From the NCBI GenBank assembly GCA_903921605.1, contig CAIXQV010001148.1:1-29657 (forward strand): a stretch of 29,657 bases of DNA, read 5' to 3'. This DNA comes from an uncultured Planctomycetaceae bacterium. GTDB lineage: Bacteria; Planctomycetota; Planctomycetia; Planctomycetales; Planctomycetaceae. Position numbers and translations under genes: made by a program. Positions 18,601-27,982 of this stretch are shown here, piece after piece. The notes below the pieces were generated by a model, which was not told the origin of the DNA, ran no database searches, and saw only the letters and a program-made list of their open reading frames with translations. Position 1 is the first letter of the stretch. Every line of letters starts with the position of its first letter.

Positions 18601-21600
18601 TCAATTAATCTGTTCATTGGCCGATCGGCCGCTGAACAGGTCCTGACCGATTGTACCAAGGAACCAGTCCTGTCCCGTTGATCCCATCAACGTATCGATG
18701 GCATTGTCGTTCAAAACGGTGGATGCGTTCAGGAATGTCGTCCCATTCAGGCGAGTTCCGGAACCCGTGCCCTTCAGGTTCGCTACTCGACTGGCGTAGC
18801 TTCGGCTCGATGTCCATTCAGCCAGCACAAACTGCAGTGCGACGGCGTCGTTCTCGAAGGTCACTCGATTGCCAATCAGAAGATCTCCATCACTGTCCCC
18901 CGTCAGCAGGTCTGCTCCAAGGCCACCGATCAGGAAGTCAAACCCCGCATCACCTTCCAGTTGGTCATTGCCTGATCCCCCGGAAAGGATGTCGTTCCCG
19001 CCATTGCCTTCCAGTTGATCCTGCCCTGCTTCGCCGAACAGGAGATCATTCCCGCCGCCGTCGATGGTGTCGTTGCCGTCTCCGCCGCGAACGGTGACCG
19101 GGATCGTCACCGAGTCATGAATGCTGACATTGTCGTTTCCGGCGAGCATATCAATTTCGATGCTCTGAACCTGGCTAACTGAGTACCGGATCACCGTCGG
19201 AATCAGGAAATTGCCGACAATCTGGTATTGATTGCCGACTCTTTTGATCTGCAGTTCATCAGTGCCATTTGTTGCAACGATCTTCAGGATTCCGTTGATC
19301 AGTGTCACCCCTGGTCCCGAATTCACGGCAGAGACCGTGACCGTGAAGGACGTCGATACTGAGAGTCCTCCCGCATCAGTGGCTGTGACCGTTACTGTTG
19401 TCACGCCGGTCAGCGTCGCACTGAAGCTGACCGTCAAATTACTGCCACTGACTGACGTGCCCACCAGCGCTCCGTTTGAACTGACTGCAGAATACGTCAG
19501 GGTCACGTTATCAACGTCGCTGAACACATTGAGCAGGCTGATGGTCTGATTGGCTGCTCCCTGAAGCACCGAAATGTTATTCAGTGCGCCTGAAACAATC
19601 GGAGCGTCATTCACGTTCGTAAAGTTGATCACTGCCGACAAGGCTGGGGAGTTTTGAGTCCCGGCCGCGACCGTCAGCACATAAGTCGGAGCCGCCTCGC
19701 CTCCGTTATGCACGAACCGAATGACGCCAGCATTGATCTGAGCCTGTGAGAAACTTGTGATCGCCACACCCGGAGCCGTTGTTAATTCAAATCGCCCGCC
19801 TGAAATACCACTCGCAGAGTACACGAGCTGCGTCGGACCAAACTCCGGATCCGACGTGCTGATTTGTGCTGATGTCAGCACCACTGAGCCACCTTCAGAA
19901 ATCGTCAGCGTATTCACAGAGATCACCGGACCATCATTGTCGGTTACTGACAACGCATCATTGGCTCCAATGTATCCGCCCGCGGTTGAAGAAATCATAA
20001 CAGGCTGTGCACCGTCGTTCAGAGTATCATCGACACCCGAAACGGTGAAGATAACCGATGTCTGCCCTGCAGGAATCGTGACGGTCGTCGGTACCGAAGC
20101 CTCTGATGTATCGCTGGAAAAGAGACTCACGGTCAGCGGTAAGCTCAGATTGGAGTCGTTACGAGAGACCGTGCCAGTCGCCGTTCCCCCATTCTCTGAA
20201 ATGCTTGTTGGAGTAATCGTCAGCAACAGAGTCAACACATCGTTGTCGAGGTTCAGCACGGAAACATCTTCAGGATCAATCCCGGCATAATCGCTCGTGC
20301 CGCTGATTGCTCCGGTCACAACATCGAAGCGAATATCTCCGTCGACGATCGAGTCATTAACGCCGGTCACGCTGACAAACTGCGGCACGTTCCAGTTCAA
20401 CGGAGTGAAATTCAGCACAGAAACAGACACCGAACCTTCGGTCAGATCGCCAGAAGAAATTGGGACCGAAACATTGCCAGTCGGCTCACTGTTCAGCACG
20501 ATCGAAAATGTCGTCGACGTTCCGTGTTCGCTGATACTCCCAAGCACCGCCCCCACAATCACACCACGGAGATCATCGTCGATGATTGAACCGTTCGCAC
20601 CACCAGCCTGGAGGCCGCTATACTTCGGATCAGCGCTGACGGCAGGTTCCGGGGTGATGCCGACTCCAAATCCGTCTTCCGCAATCTGGTTATCAATCCC
20701 AGTGATTACGACCACCTGAGGCACGTTCCAGTTCGATGGTGTAAAGGTCAGGGAAGAAGTCGAAAAGGTGACCTGATCCGGAGTGGCGTTATTCAGTGCA
20801 AACGTCACGTTGGCCGTTGGTTGTGTCTTCAACGTGATGGCCACAGAATCTGACACGCTGCCTTCGACAATCAGAAGCCCGGTGTTCGGCGTGAACGTAA
20901 TTCCGGCCGTGTCGTCATCTAAAGTCAGAGCCGTCACAGTGCTGCTGGCGATCGCATCGAACGCTTCATCACTGAGCGATGAACTGACACTGACAGTGAT
21001 AGTTGAAAGCTGGGCGTCGTCGTCAACAACGTCATCAACGCCGGTTAATGTGACCAACTGCGCCACATTCCAATTGGCAGGCGTAAATGTACGTGTTGCC
21101 GGAGCCACGGTGGCCTCAGTCAAATCACCACTGGTGATCGTAATAACAACATTCGTCAGAGGAGCCGCATTCAGAACAACGCCAAAGGTCTGGGTCGCGC
21201 CACTCTCATTAATCGTGAGAACACCGCCACCGATGATCGAAAATCCTGCAACATCATCATCGGTCACATTCAGAGCCACTGATGTTCCGACATGCCCTGC
21301 CGCCGTAGCCGAGATTGTTACCGCCTGAGTGCCGTCCACGATCAAATCATCGATCGCAGAGATATCAAACGACACTGACAAAGCACCCGCAGGTATCACG
21401 ACAGAAACCGGCACTGATGCTTCACTGCCGTCGTTGACCAGCAGCGTTACCGTCAGTGGCTGTGAGTCATCACTGTTGCGACTGACGGTTGCCGTGGCCG
21501 CGTTCGCTCCGGCTCCTTCAGAAATCGATGCGGAAGAAACCGTGAGCGACAACTGTGCCAGGTCATCGTCGAGATTGGTCGCAGTCACATCCGACGGATT

Positions 21601-24600
21601 GAGCCCGCTATAATTCGGATCACTGCTGATTACGGTCGCGGTCAGCACGCTGAATAGAACATCGCCATCGTCCTGAAGATCGTCGACTCCAGTGATTGTC
21701 ACCACCTGAGCGATGTTCCAGTTTGCTGGCGTAAAGGTCAGTGACGAGACGCTGACTATTCCCTCTGAGGAATCAGAACTGGCCACCGGGATCGTGACAT
21801 TAGCGGTCGGCTGCGATGTGAGTACGACGCTGAAAGTGGATGTGCCGCCAGCTTCTGGTGTTACAAGACCAGCGACTGGATTTACCGTGACTCCAGCCGA
21901 ATCATTATCTGTTACGACCAGGCTGCTCGTCCCTGTATCGTGGCCGCCCGCAGAGCCAGAAACAGTCACCGTCACGGAACCGTCGACAATGAAGTCATCA
22001 ACGGAATCAACAGGAACAGTCACCAAGTTCTGTCCGGCCGGGATCACGACGGTCGACTGAACGACGGCTTCTGTCCCATCACTGCTGGACAGTGCGATGG
22101 TCAATGCCGATGCGGTGCTGGAGTTACGAGTAATCGTCAAGGTGGCTGCCGCAGTCCCGGCGGCTTCGCTAACCTGACCTGGGTTCACGGTAACAACCAG
22201 CCGAGTCGTCTCATCATCGGTCACGTTGATGCTGGACGTTGCTCCGACATACCCCGAAGCAGTCGCATCAATCGAGACAACCTGAGTGCCGTCGATCAGT
22301 GACTCATCAACTCCATTAATACTAAACGTAACCGACGACTGACCTGCTGGAATCGTGACGGTCGCGGGAATTGAGATCTCCGAAGAATCGCCATTCGCCA
22401 AGGTCACAGTCAACGGGCTGCTAAGATCGGTATTGCTGCGGACAATGGTTCCCGTGGCCACGCCGCCATTCTCGGAGATCGTCGACGGCGAAATGTTCAG
22501 CGACAAGGTCTCGTAGTCCGTGACCTGCACCGTTGTACTTCCGAATTGCAGGGAAGGCTGCCCCGCGAGAACTCGGAATGCGAAGAACGAGCTCTGGTAA
22601 CCACCAAGGGCAATAATGTTTCCATCAGCCTGGATCGCGAGAGCTCGTGTCTCTTCAAACACTGAAGGCTGAGCTGCGAGAACCAATTTGCCATCGAAAT
22701 CGAAGGTTGTGTCGAGAGTCCCATTCACGTTGTACCGCGCCAGTGCGAGGTTCGTTCCCTGGCCACTGATAAACGCGCCGCCGCCCACCACGATCCTGCC
22801 GTCAGCCTGAACTCCAACGGTTCTGGCATCGTCAGACAGTCCGAAAAAGTCCTGATTAACAATTCCAAAGGTTCCAAAGCTGGTATCGAGAGCTCCGTTG
22901 GCTGCCAGACGCGTAATCGCCCAGTTTCCGTTTGTGATTCCGGCGAGAACTATTTTCCCGTCAGGCGCAATGGCGACAGCCTGTGCCGAATCGAACGAAC
23001 CAAAATTTACTGCCGACAAGCCAGTGAAATTGAATCCAGTGTCCGTCGTTCCATTACGATTAAATCTCGTCGCTCCAAAGTTCCCATCTGTGGTTCCAAC
23101 AACGACAACTTTGCCGTCAACCTGCTGCGCCATGGACCAGCCAGCTTCGCTTGTTGTAGACCGCACCAGAGTTGCAGTGCCGGCAGTGCCGTAGGTTGTG
23201 TCGACGGTCCCGTTATTGCGGTACCGAGTGACGGCGAAGTCAGTCCCGAGCGTGTTGCTGCCACCGACGAGGAAACCTCCATCGCCGATGTTATCAACGA
23301 CAACATCATGGCCAAAGATATTGGTGGTGGTCGGGTTAATTTGAAGATTCAGGACGCCACTGGAGGTGTATCGAGCGACTCCATGGTTGCTGCCCGCCAG
23401 TGATCTTCCCAGCACCAGAATTTGCCCATCGGGATAAAGAGCGATCCCCTGCGGCTGAATATCTGACGGGAACGTTGTTGTGACAACTCCACCCACACCG
23501 AACGTTGTGTCGAGTGAGCCGTCACGATTCAGGCGAATCACGTTCCATGCATTCGTCAGAGTCAGGTGCCGACCAGCGACGATATACTTCCCGTCTGGCT
23601 GTTCAACGATCTCGGGAAAGCTGGGCTGCAGATTCTGTTGATAATCAGGAATCGCTGCCAGACCGCCAGTTCCGAATGATGCATCCAGACTTCCTCCGGT
23701 TGTATTCGAGAAGGCGGCAATGGTCGCCGTCTGAGTGCCATCCAGCAGAGTGTCATCGACGGCCGTGACCGTAAAAGCGGCGGAACTTGCCCCGGCCGGA
23801 ATCGTGACGAACGTCGGTACAGTCAACTCCGACGTGTCACTGGAAATAAGTGTGACATCGAGAGCCTGGCTAACATCAGCCGTATTGCGAGTCACAGTGC
23901 CGAGGGCCGAGCCGCCATTTTCACTGATTGAGTTGGGAGAAATCGAAACCGACAAGGCGGCCGTATCATCATCGGTGATGACGACTCTGACGTTCGAAGG
24001 GTTCAGGCTGTCATACGCGAGATCGGTGCTGGTCACCGAGTGTGACAATGTGGCAACATGGAATCCCTCATACAGAAGGTCATTTACCGCCGCTACAGTG
24101 ACAGTCTGAGCAACATTCCAGTTGGAGGGCGTAAAGGTGAGAGACGTTGTCGACGTCGTCACCTGGCTGCTGCCACTGATGGCGATTGTCACGTTCGATG
24201 ATGGTTGTGAAGTCAGCGTCATCGTGTAAGCATCGGTCGCGCCACCTTCCGCCACTTCCGTTGTTCCCCCGGACTGAACAATCGAAACGCCTGCAGGCGT
24301 CACACTCGTCAGACCGACGTTCAGTCTATACATCTGAACGTTATCAACGGTTCCCGTAACTTTAACATAATACGTTCCCGCGGACGGCACAAGAAAGCTC
24401 AGCGTCTTAAACGGCCCCGCAGGACTCGTTGCACCGTTTGCAAGCACGGTCGAACCGTTCGTCCCAATCAGCTGCACATCCAGAACATTCAACGTAGATG
24501 TGTTCAGTGAGGTTTGAGTTCCTCCCTGCGGCCCCTGGTTGTACGTCGTCCCCTGCGGCGTCAATGTGACCGAAACTGAACCGGAAGTCGTTGCTGTGAA

Positions 24601-25251
24601 CGAATAAAAATCTGTGTCTGACGCGCCATCGATGGAGATGAACTGAACGTCGTTCGCCCCGACGAAGGTCGTATTTCCATTGGGGCCAACGGTAAAACTC
24701 TGGCCCGTCGGCAATGAGCCCAATGTGCGCGCAGTCGCAGCCGTGTCGTTGGGTTCGAAATCGTCCCCATACATTCTCTGCGCGGCAAGAATATCATCCA
24801 GTTGCGGTCCATCGAAACGTGTATCGATGAACGGCTCCATCAGGAACGCCGCATTGTCCGAGTCGACGTGATTGAGCCCGATACCATGCCCGGCTTCATG
24901 AGCCAGAGTGTTTCTCAGACGCCGCGAATTATTTGCGTTGTTTACGATTGGGTCTGAGAAGAAGTTGTCCCCGGTATCAATCACCATATCGCCGTGATTC
25001 GGGAAGAAGTTGTACGCCAGCACATTGGAGTTGCCGTCAATGTAGTGACCACCGATCCGCACATCTCCTCGAACACCCAGCACACCGGGATTCGCCGTCG
25101 TGTTAGTAAACGCAGCACCATCGTCAGCGGCGGAATAGACGTAGTTGATCCCGGTGAGCTGGCTCCAGCGGCTGAAGACACTTTGAAAGTGTGCAAACCA
25201 GGGTTCATCCGTGTAGTTCATGTCGTTGGTTGAAACGCCATAGATGCCCCC
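18601..25251 (-). CDS. Giant secreted matrixin-type metalloprotease/adhesin, main body (frameshifted from its N-terminus)
   Basis: The body encodes roughly 2,200 residues. From the N-terminal side: a zinc metalloprotease with HEAGHGIGLNH (bases 24868-24900) and a nearby Met-turn FLMEP; a pre-peptidase C-terminal-like domain (FEPNDTAATA onward); ten Calx-beta-like repeats of two alternating types; and delta-60 propeller repeats (LDTTFGVGG type, about 22545-23695) inserted within the second Calx-beta repeat. Then come a CSPG/cadherin-like repeat (ISVNTLTISEGGSVVL), another Ig/cadherin-like domain, and RTX-type calcium repeats (GGDGNDTIDGGGND, about 18870-19090). The protein is probably a cell-surface or secreted calcium-dependent adhesin or protease. 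Coding in this frame truly begins at the G7 run near 25250. Open frame continues to 25335 but offers only a TTG without homology, because the natural N-terminus lies in the other frame (25205-25732). Confidence 0.85.
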   Translation of the reverse strand, partial: GGIYGVSTNDMNYTDEPWFAHFQSVFSRWSQLTGINYVYSAADDGAAFTNTTANPGVLGVRGDVRIGGHYIDGNSNVLAYNFFPNHGDMVIDTGDNFFSDPIVNNANNSRRLRNTLAHEAGHGIGLNHVDSDNAAFLMEPFIDTRFDGPQLDDILAAQRMYGDDFEPNDTAATARTLGSLPTGQSFTVGPNGNTTFVGANDVQFISIDGASDTDFYSFTATTSGSVSVTLTPQGTTYNQGPQGGTQTSLNTSTLNVLDVQLIGTNGSTVLANGATSPAGPFKTLSFLVPSAGTYYVKVTGTVDNVQMYRLNVGLTSVTPAGVSIVQSGGTTEVAEGGATDAYTMTLTSQPSSNVTIAISGSSQVTTSTTSLTFTPSNWNVAQTVTVAAVNDLLYEGFHVATLSHSVTSTDLAYDSLNPSNVRVVITDDDTAALSVSISPNSISENGGSALGTVTRNTADVSQALDVTLISSDTSELTVPTFVTIPAGASSAAFTVTAVDDTLLDGTQTATIAAFSNTTGGSLDASFGTGGLAAIPDYQQNLQPSFPEIVEQPDGKYIVAGRHLTLTNAWNVIRLNRDGSLDTTFGVGGVVTTTFPSDIQPQGIALYPDGQILVLGRSLAGSNHGVARYTSSGVLNLQINPTTTNIFGHDVVVDNIGDGGFLVGGSNTLGTDFAVTRYRNNGTVDTTYGTAGTATLVRSTTSEAGWSMAQQVDGKVVVVGTTDGNFGATRFNRNGTTDTGFNFTGLSAVNFGSFDSAQAVAIAPDGKIVLAGITNGNWAITRLAANGALDTSFGTFGIVNQDFFGLSDDARTVGVQADGRIVVGGGAFISGQGTNLALARYNVNGTLDTTFDFDGKLVLAAQPSVFEETRALAIQADGNIIALGGYQSSFFAFRVLAGQPSLQFGSTTVQVTDYETLSLNISPSTISENGGVATGTIVRSNTDLSSPLTVTLANGDSSEISIPATVTIPAGQSSVTFSINGVDESLIDGTQVVSIDATASGYVGATSSINVTDDETTRLVVTVNPGQVSEAAGTAAATLTITRNSSTASALTIALSSSDGTEAVVQSTVVIPAGQNLVTVPVDSVDDFIVDGSVTVTVSGSAGGHDTGTSSLVVTDNDSAGVTVNPVAGLVTPEAGGTSTFSVVLTSQPTANVTIPVASSDSSEGIVSVSSLTFTPANWNIAQVVTITGVDDLQDDGDVLFSVLTATVISSDPNYSGLNPSDVTATNLDDDLAQLSLTVSSASISEGAGANAATATVSRNSDDSQPLTVTLLVNDGSEASVPVSVVIPAGALSVSFDISAIDDLIVDGTQAVTISATAAGHVGTSVALNVTDDDVAGFSIIGGGVLTINESGATQTFGVVLNAAPLTNVVITITSGDLTEATVAPATRTFTPANWNVAQLVTLTGVDDVVDDDAQLSTITVSVSSSLSDEAFDAIASSTVTALTLDDDTAGITFTPNTGLLIVEGSVSDSVAITLKTQPTANVTFALNNATPDQVTFSTSSLTFTPSNWNVPQVVVITGIDNQIAEDGFGVGITPEPAVSADPKYSGLQAGGANGSIIDDDLRGVIVGAVLGSISEHGTSTTFSIVLNSEPTGNVSVPISSGDLTEGSVSVSVLNFTPLNWNVPQFVSVTGVNDSIVDGDIRFDVVTGAISGTSDYAGIDPEDVSVLNLDNDVLTLLLTITPTSISENGGTATGTVSRNDSNLSLPLTVSLFSSDTSEASVPTTVTIPAGQTSVIFTVSGVDDTLNDGAQPVMISSTAGGYIGANDALSVTDNDGPVISVNTLTISEGGSVVLTSAQISTSDPEFGPTQLVYSASGISGGRFELTTAPGVAITSFSQAQINAGVIRFVHNGGEAAPTYVLTVAAGTQNSPALSAVINFTNVNDAPIVSGALNNISVLQGAANQTISLLNVFSDVDNVTLTYSAVSSNGALVGTSVSGSNLTVSFSATLTGVTTVTVTATDAGGLSVSTSFTVTVSAVNSGPGVTLINGILKIVATNGTDELQIKRVGNQYQIVGNFLIPTVIRYSVSQVQSIEIDMLAGNDNVSIHDSVTIPVTVRGGDGNDTIDGGGNDLLFGEAGQDQLEGNGGNDILSGGSGNDQLEGDAGFDFLIGGLGADLLTGDSDGDLLIGNRVTFENDAVALQFVLAEWTSSRSYASRVANLKGTGSGTRLNGTTFLNASTVLNDNAIDTLMGSTGQDWFLGTIGQDLFSGRSANEQIN

Positions 25252-25732
25252 CCAGATAAGCCACCAAATCACTACCGGCGGAGGATTCTGTGTTGATTCC
25301 ACCCAAGGCGGGAATTGGCGTCGCATCGGGCACAATACTCCACGTCAGAGTCGTCGGAGTTCCCTGAGTCAGGCCAGAGCCATTGGTTGCTGTTGTCGTC
25401 CAACGTGCCGAGTTAAATCCTCCAACACCAGTCCCACCTGCTGCACCCACATTGTCGTTGAAGGAGTCCACATACGCCTGTGAAGTCCCCGGCGCAAAAA
25501 CAGGATGCGAATGAACTTCGTCTTCATGATGATCCGCCGAATCGATTCCGGTGAGCACAGGACTAGCGCTCAGAAGCGCGCGGATCTCCAATGGCTCGAC
25601 GGATTCGTGCTGCCGCGGTTGAGTTCTCTGGCGTTGCAACCGACGGCTTCGCCCCAACAATAAGCGGGCCATAACAGCCTGCGTCCAGGTGACCTGAAAA
25701 GGATTCCGCGAGACCTGAAAACGATTCAACAT
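25205..25732 (-). CDS. N-terminal part of the giant metalloprotease, out of frame with its body
   Basis: This frame starts at an ATG (25732) with GGAGCG five bases upstream. It encodes an Arg/Gln-rich leader and then VEPLEIRALLSASP, a variant of the planctomycete LEPRxLLS export motif (about residues 45-57). A matrixin-like start follows (LTWSIVPDATPIPALGGI) and continues to AYLGG. There it runs into a seven-G run and reads on for only about 15 nonsense residues to a stop. Removing one G would join AYLGG to IYGVSTNDMNYTDEPW of the body, restoring one protein of about 2,375 residues spanning 18601-25732. So this is not a separate gene. Either it is the start of a broken or phase-variable gene, or the frame break is a sequencing error. 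Confidence 0.85.
   Translation of the reverse strand: MLNRFQVSRNPFQVTWTQAVMARLLLGRSRRLQRQRTQPRQHESVEPLEIRALLSASPVLTGIDSADHHEDEVHSHPVFAPGTSQAYVDSFNDNVGAAGGTGVGGFNSARWTTTATNGSGLTQGTPTTLTWSIVPDATPIPALGGINTESSAGSDLVAYLGGHLWRFNQRHELHG
25247..25253 (-). other. G7 homopolymer at the frame break
   Basis: Seven consecutive C on the plus strand (G on the coding strand) lie exactly where the two reading frames of the metalloprotease must meet. Six G would give a continuous, domain-consistent protein. Confidence 0.85.
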
Positions 25733-25735
25733 AAA

Positions 25736-25741
25736 CGCTCC
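25736..25741 (-). promoter_or_regulatory. Ribosome binding site of the giant gene
   Basis: GGAGCG on the minus strand lies three bases before the ATG at 25732 (GGAG core five bases away). This supports initiation in the LEPR-containing frame and not at the internal TTG at 25335. Confidence 0.6.
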
Positions 25742-26780
25742 ATCAAGCTGTCGATAATTGGCGTCAAAGAATCAAATCGGCACATCAAAAAAATCGGGGA
25801 TCAGAACTGAGAGGACTTAAGGGCTGATCATCAGAACAGATGGCCAGAATACCAGCTTTACGTAGTCTCAATATCAAGACTGGCAGGGCACAAAAATCTG
25901 AAGATTTTTTTCCCCGACACCGACCGGCTGAATACACTGGCGGATCTCCACCACTTTCGGACTGCAGCAACTAGGCAGTACCAAACGCCGTTTACACAGC
26001 CCCGAGCTGGCCCTTCGGGAAATCGGCGAAGTCATAGTGCGCGCGGGGGCGCTGACGCAGCCCGCGACAACGAGTAACTCGGCCCCGACGGTGCTCGCAA
26101 CCGTGAAGCCCATAAAGTGGACGATGTCGAACGCCGATTAAGGGGGCTCGCAGGTTCTGGGCGATCGACCGGTCGAGGGCCAGCGTCGTAATTTCGATCT
26201 TCAGACCGGCCCCGGCAGCAGGAGCACTGGCTGACGAGTCGGACGTTTCGGAGTTGCCTGAATTCCTATCACCTGAATCGCCTTTAGTTCAGTAGCCGAC
26301 TCCGTGAGACCAGCCCATGCGCGCTGTTCCACTTTAATCTTCCTCCAAGCCACGGCTTGCCCAGCGTACCTTGAGCGTGCGATCAGGCAAAGAGGATGAA
26401 ACCACAGGGGACATCTTCCTGGTACCCATAGACAATCTCGACACAACGGCTGTTTTGAACTCGAATCCGGTCGTCGAAACTCTTGAATCGGAAGCAGGAC
26501 CGAGAAAACACTCAAAACTTATTTCGCGATATACGCGGGGCGGGGAAGCGTTGTTAAAACGGCGACCGTTTTGAGCCCGGACTGGTTTCGAGTTCAAGCC
26601 AAATGAGAGATATCGGATTGAGTGTTTGTTGCCGTCATCAGGTGGACCTTAGTCGATACTCCACTGAGCGCGTCGCTCTTTTCTTCTTTTTGATGACGCG
26701 TACGTCCAGCAGGGTTCGCAACGCTGCTGCATGTCAGGCGTTTGCCTTTTTCTTTTCTCTTGAAGCGTTGTCCCACAATT
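25742..26780. other. About 1 kb without a convincing gene
   Basis: Several short open frames exist on both strands (for example minus 25874-26113 and 26201-26597, plus 26371-26574). None shows a recognised domain, a good ribosome binding site or planctomycete-like homology that I can name. An A/T-rich hairpin (AAAAATC-TGAA-GATTTTT, 25892-25909) and a small one (AAAACGG-CGA-CCGTTTT, 26556-26572) are present. The stretch could be decayed gene remnants. The bestrophin promoter should lie at its right end. Confidence 0.5.
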
Positions 26781-27686
26781 ATGCAGCCGCCTAGTGCTCC
26801 GAACAATCCGAACCACGCCAAGTGGTTCAAGACTGCCTTTGCGTGGCACGGCACGGCATTGCCTCGCTGTGCTGATCGGATCCTGATTGCCACTGTTTAT
26901 TGCGCACTGGTTCAAGCGGTGATCGAGTTCGAGTTCGTCAATCGTTACGTTCCGTTCTTTAAGTCGGCCGGCTTCGACAGTTTCGCGCACACGATTCTCG
27001 GTTCGTTGATCGGGTTTCTGCTCGTGGTGCGTATGAACAGCTCCAACGCTCGCTATTGGGAAGGTCGCTCGCACTGGGGCATCATCGTCAACACGAGTCG
27101 AAACCTCTCACGAGCCGGGGCGACTTATACCAATGAAGGCGAAGCCCTTGCGGGATTGATCGTCGGCTACGCAATCAGTCTGCGAAATGCACTGCGTGGT
27201 TCACGCGATTTGTCGGAGACGACCTTGTTTCTGCCGGAGCAGGTTCTTCATGTCGCTGAGAAGTTTGGTAATCAACCCACCGCGATCGCTGCTGGTATGA
27301 CCCATTGGGTCGGGCGACAAGTGAAGCTTGGCACGCTGAATCCGCAAATGACCAGACATTTTGAACAACTCATTGCCGAGCTCGTCAGTGCTCAAGGAGG
27401 TTGCGAGAAGATTCAGAAAACTCCGCTCCCACTTGCCTATGTCTCGTTGATCAAGCTATTGATCCTCGTTTACTTAGCCAGCTTGCCTTTGGTGATCTGC
27501 GGCCGGTTTGGCTGGCTCTCGCCGCTGATCATGGCGACCGTGGCGCTCGGTATGTTCGGTATGGAGGAAACCAGCGTTGAAATCGAAGACCCATTCGGAA
27601 TCCAGCCGAACTGTCTCGATCTCGAGGTGATCACCCTCACCATCACACGCGACACAGCGCAACTGGCAGCCTACAAAGCTTCTTAG
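26781..27686 (+). CDS. Bestrophin-family anion channel (UPF0187-like)
   Basis: This is a 301-residue membrane protein. The N-terminal WFKTAFAWHGTALP, a hydrophobic pair at about residues 33-50 and 67-84, and the signature RMNSSNARYWEGRSHWG (about 84-100) with NTSRNLSRA mark the bestrophin family. The C-terminal half has further helices (LIKLLILVYLASLPLVI, PLIMATVALGMFGMEE) and the conserved VEIEDPFGIQPNCLDLE near the end. Bacterial bestrophins form pentameric channels, anion- or cation-selective depending on the member, so selectivity is not assigned. The ATG at 26781 fits family N-termini. A TTG at 26742 would add 13 residues without family similarity. There is no strong ribosome binding site, and no gene partner is evident nearby. 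Confidence 0.88.
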   Translation: MQPPSAPNNPNHAKWFKTAFAWHGTALPRCADRILIATVYCALVQAVIEFEFVNRYVPFFKSAGFDSFAHTILGSLIGFLLVVRMNSSNARYWEGRSHWGIIVNTSRNLSRAGATYTNEGEALAGLIVGYAISLRNALRGSRDLSETTLFLPEQVLHVAEKFGNQPTAIAAGMTHWVGRQVKLGTLNPQMTRHFEQLIAELVSAQGGCEKIQKTPLPLAYVSLIKLLILVYLASLPLVICGRFGWLSPLIMATVALGMFGMEETSVEIEDPFGIQPNCLDLEVITLTITRDTAQLAAYKAS

Positions 27687-27943
27687 CAAAGGTTTAGCAC
27701 TCGAAATGCACTCGTCGCTGGAGACCTTCTTGTTTTTCCGCTCCGCCGAAGAGACCTCATCCGGGAACCAACTCTCTTGATGCACTTTCTGACATTCGAA
27801 TAACACAGTTCACCATTTTCGTCAGAGCCCCCACATAGTCGCCCCTGAAAAGTTGCTAACTGGTCTTTGAAGCAATGGCGGGCTCGTATTTCAAGGGGGC
27901 CATTTGTTGCCGCCCTGTTCGTTTGTCTCAGATGAGCGGCACC

Positions 27944-27982
27944 ATGACCGGACTTAGACTGCTCTGACTTGCTCTTTTACTC
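27944..27982 (+). pseudogene. Signal-peptide codons upstream of the transporter, broken by TGA
   Basis: Thirteen codons in frame with the transporter encode MTGLRLL-stop-LALLL. A single-base change (for example TGG, CGA or GGA in place of TGA) would join them to the downstream frame and give a hydrophobic leader. See the transporter entry. Confidence 0.5.

Noticed and set aside
18870..19090. Repeated GGxGxD coding units as a possible CRISPR or tandem DNA array
   Set aside because: The units are protein-level RTX calcium repeats with diverged DNA and no spacers.
19757..21613. A chain of plus-strand frames rich in Thr/Val/Ser
   Set aside because: Antisense shadows of the Calx-beta repeats in the giant gene.
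25892..25911. AAAAATC-TGAA-GATTTTT hairpin with T-run as a terminator
   Set aside because: The stem is almost all A-T and lies upstream of the giant gene, with no plus-strand gene ending nearby; probably chance.
26201..26597. Minus-strand frames of 104 and 87 residues
   Set aside because: No domain, no ribosome binding site, mutually overlapping. Transposase remnants were considered but no catalytic motif was found.
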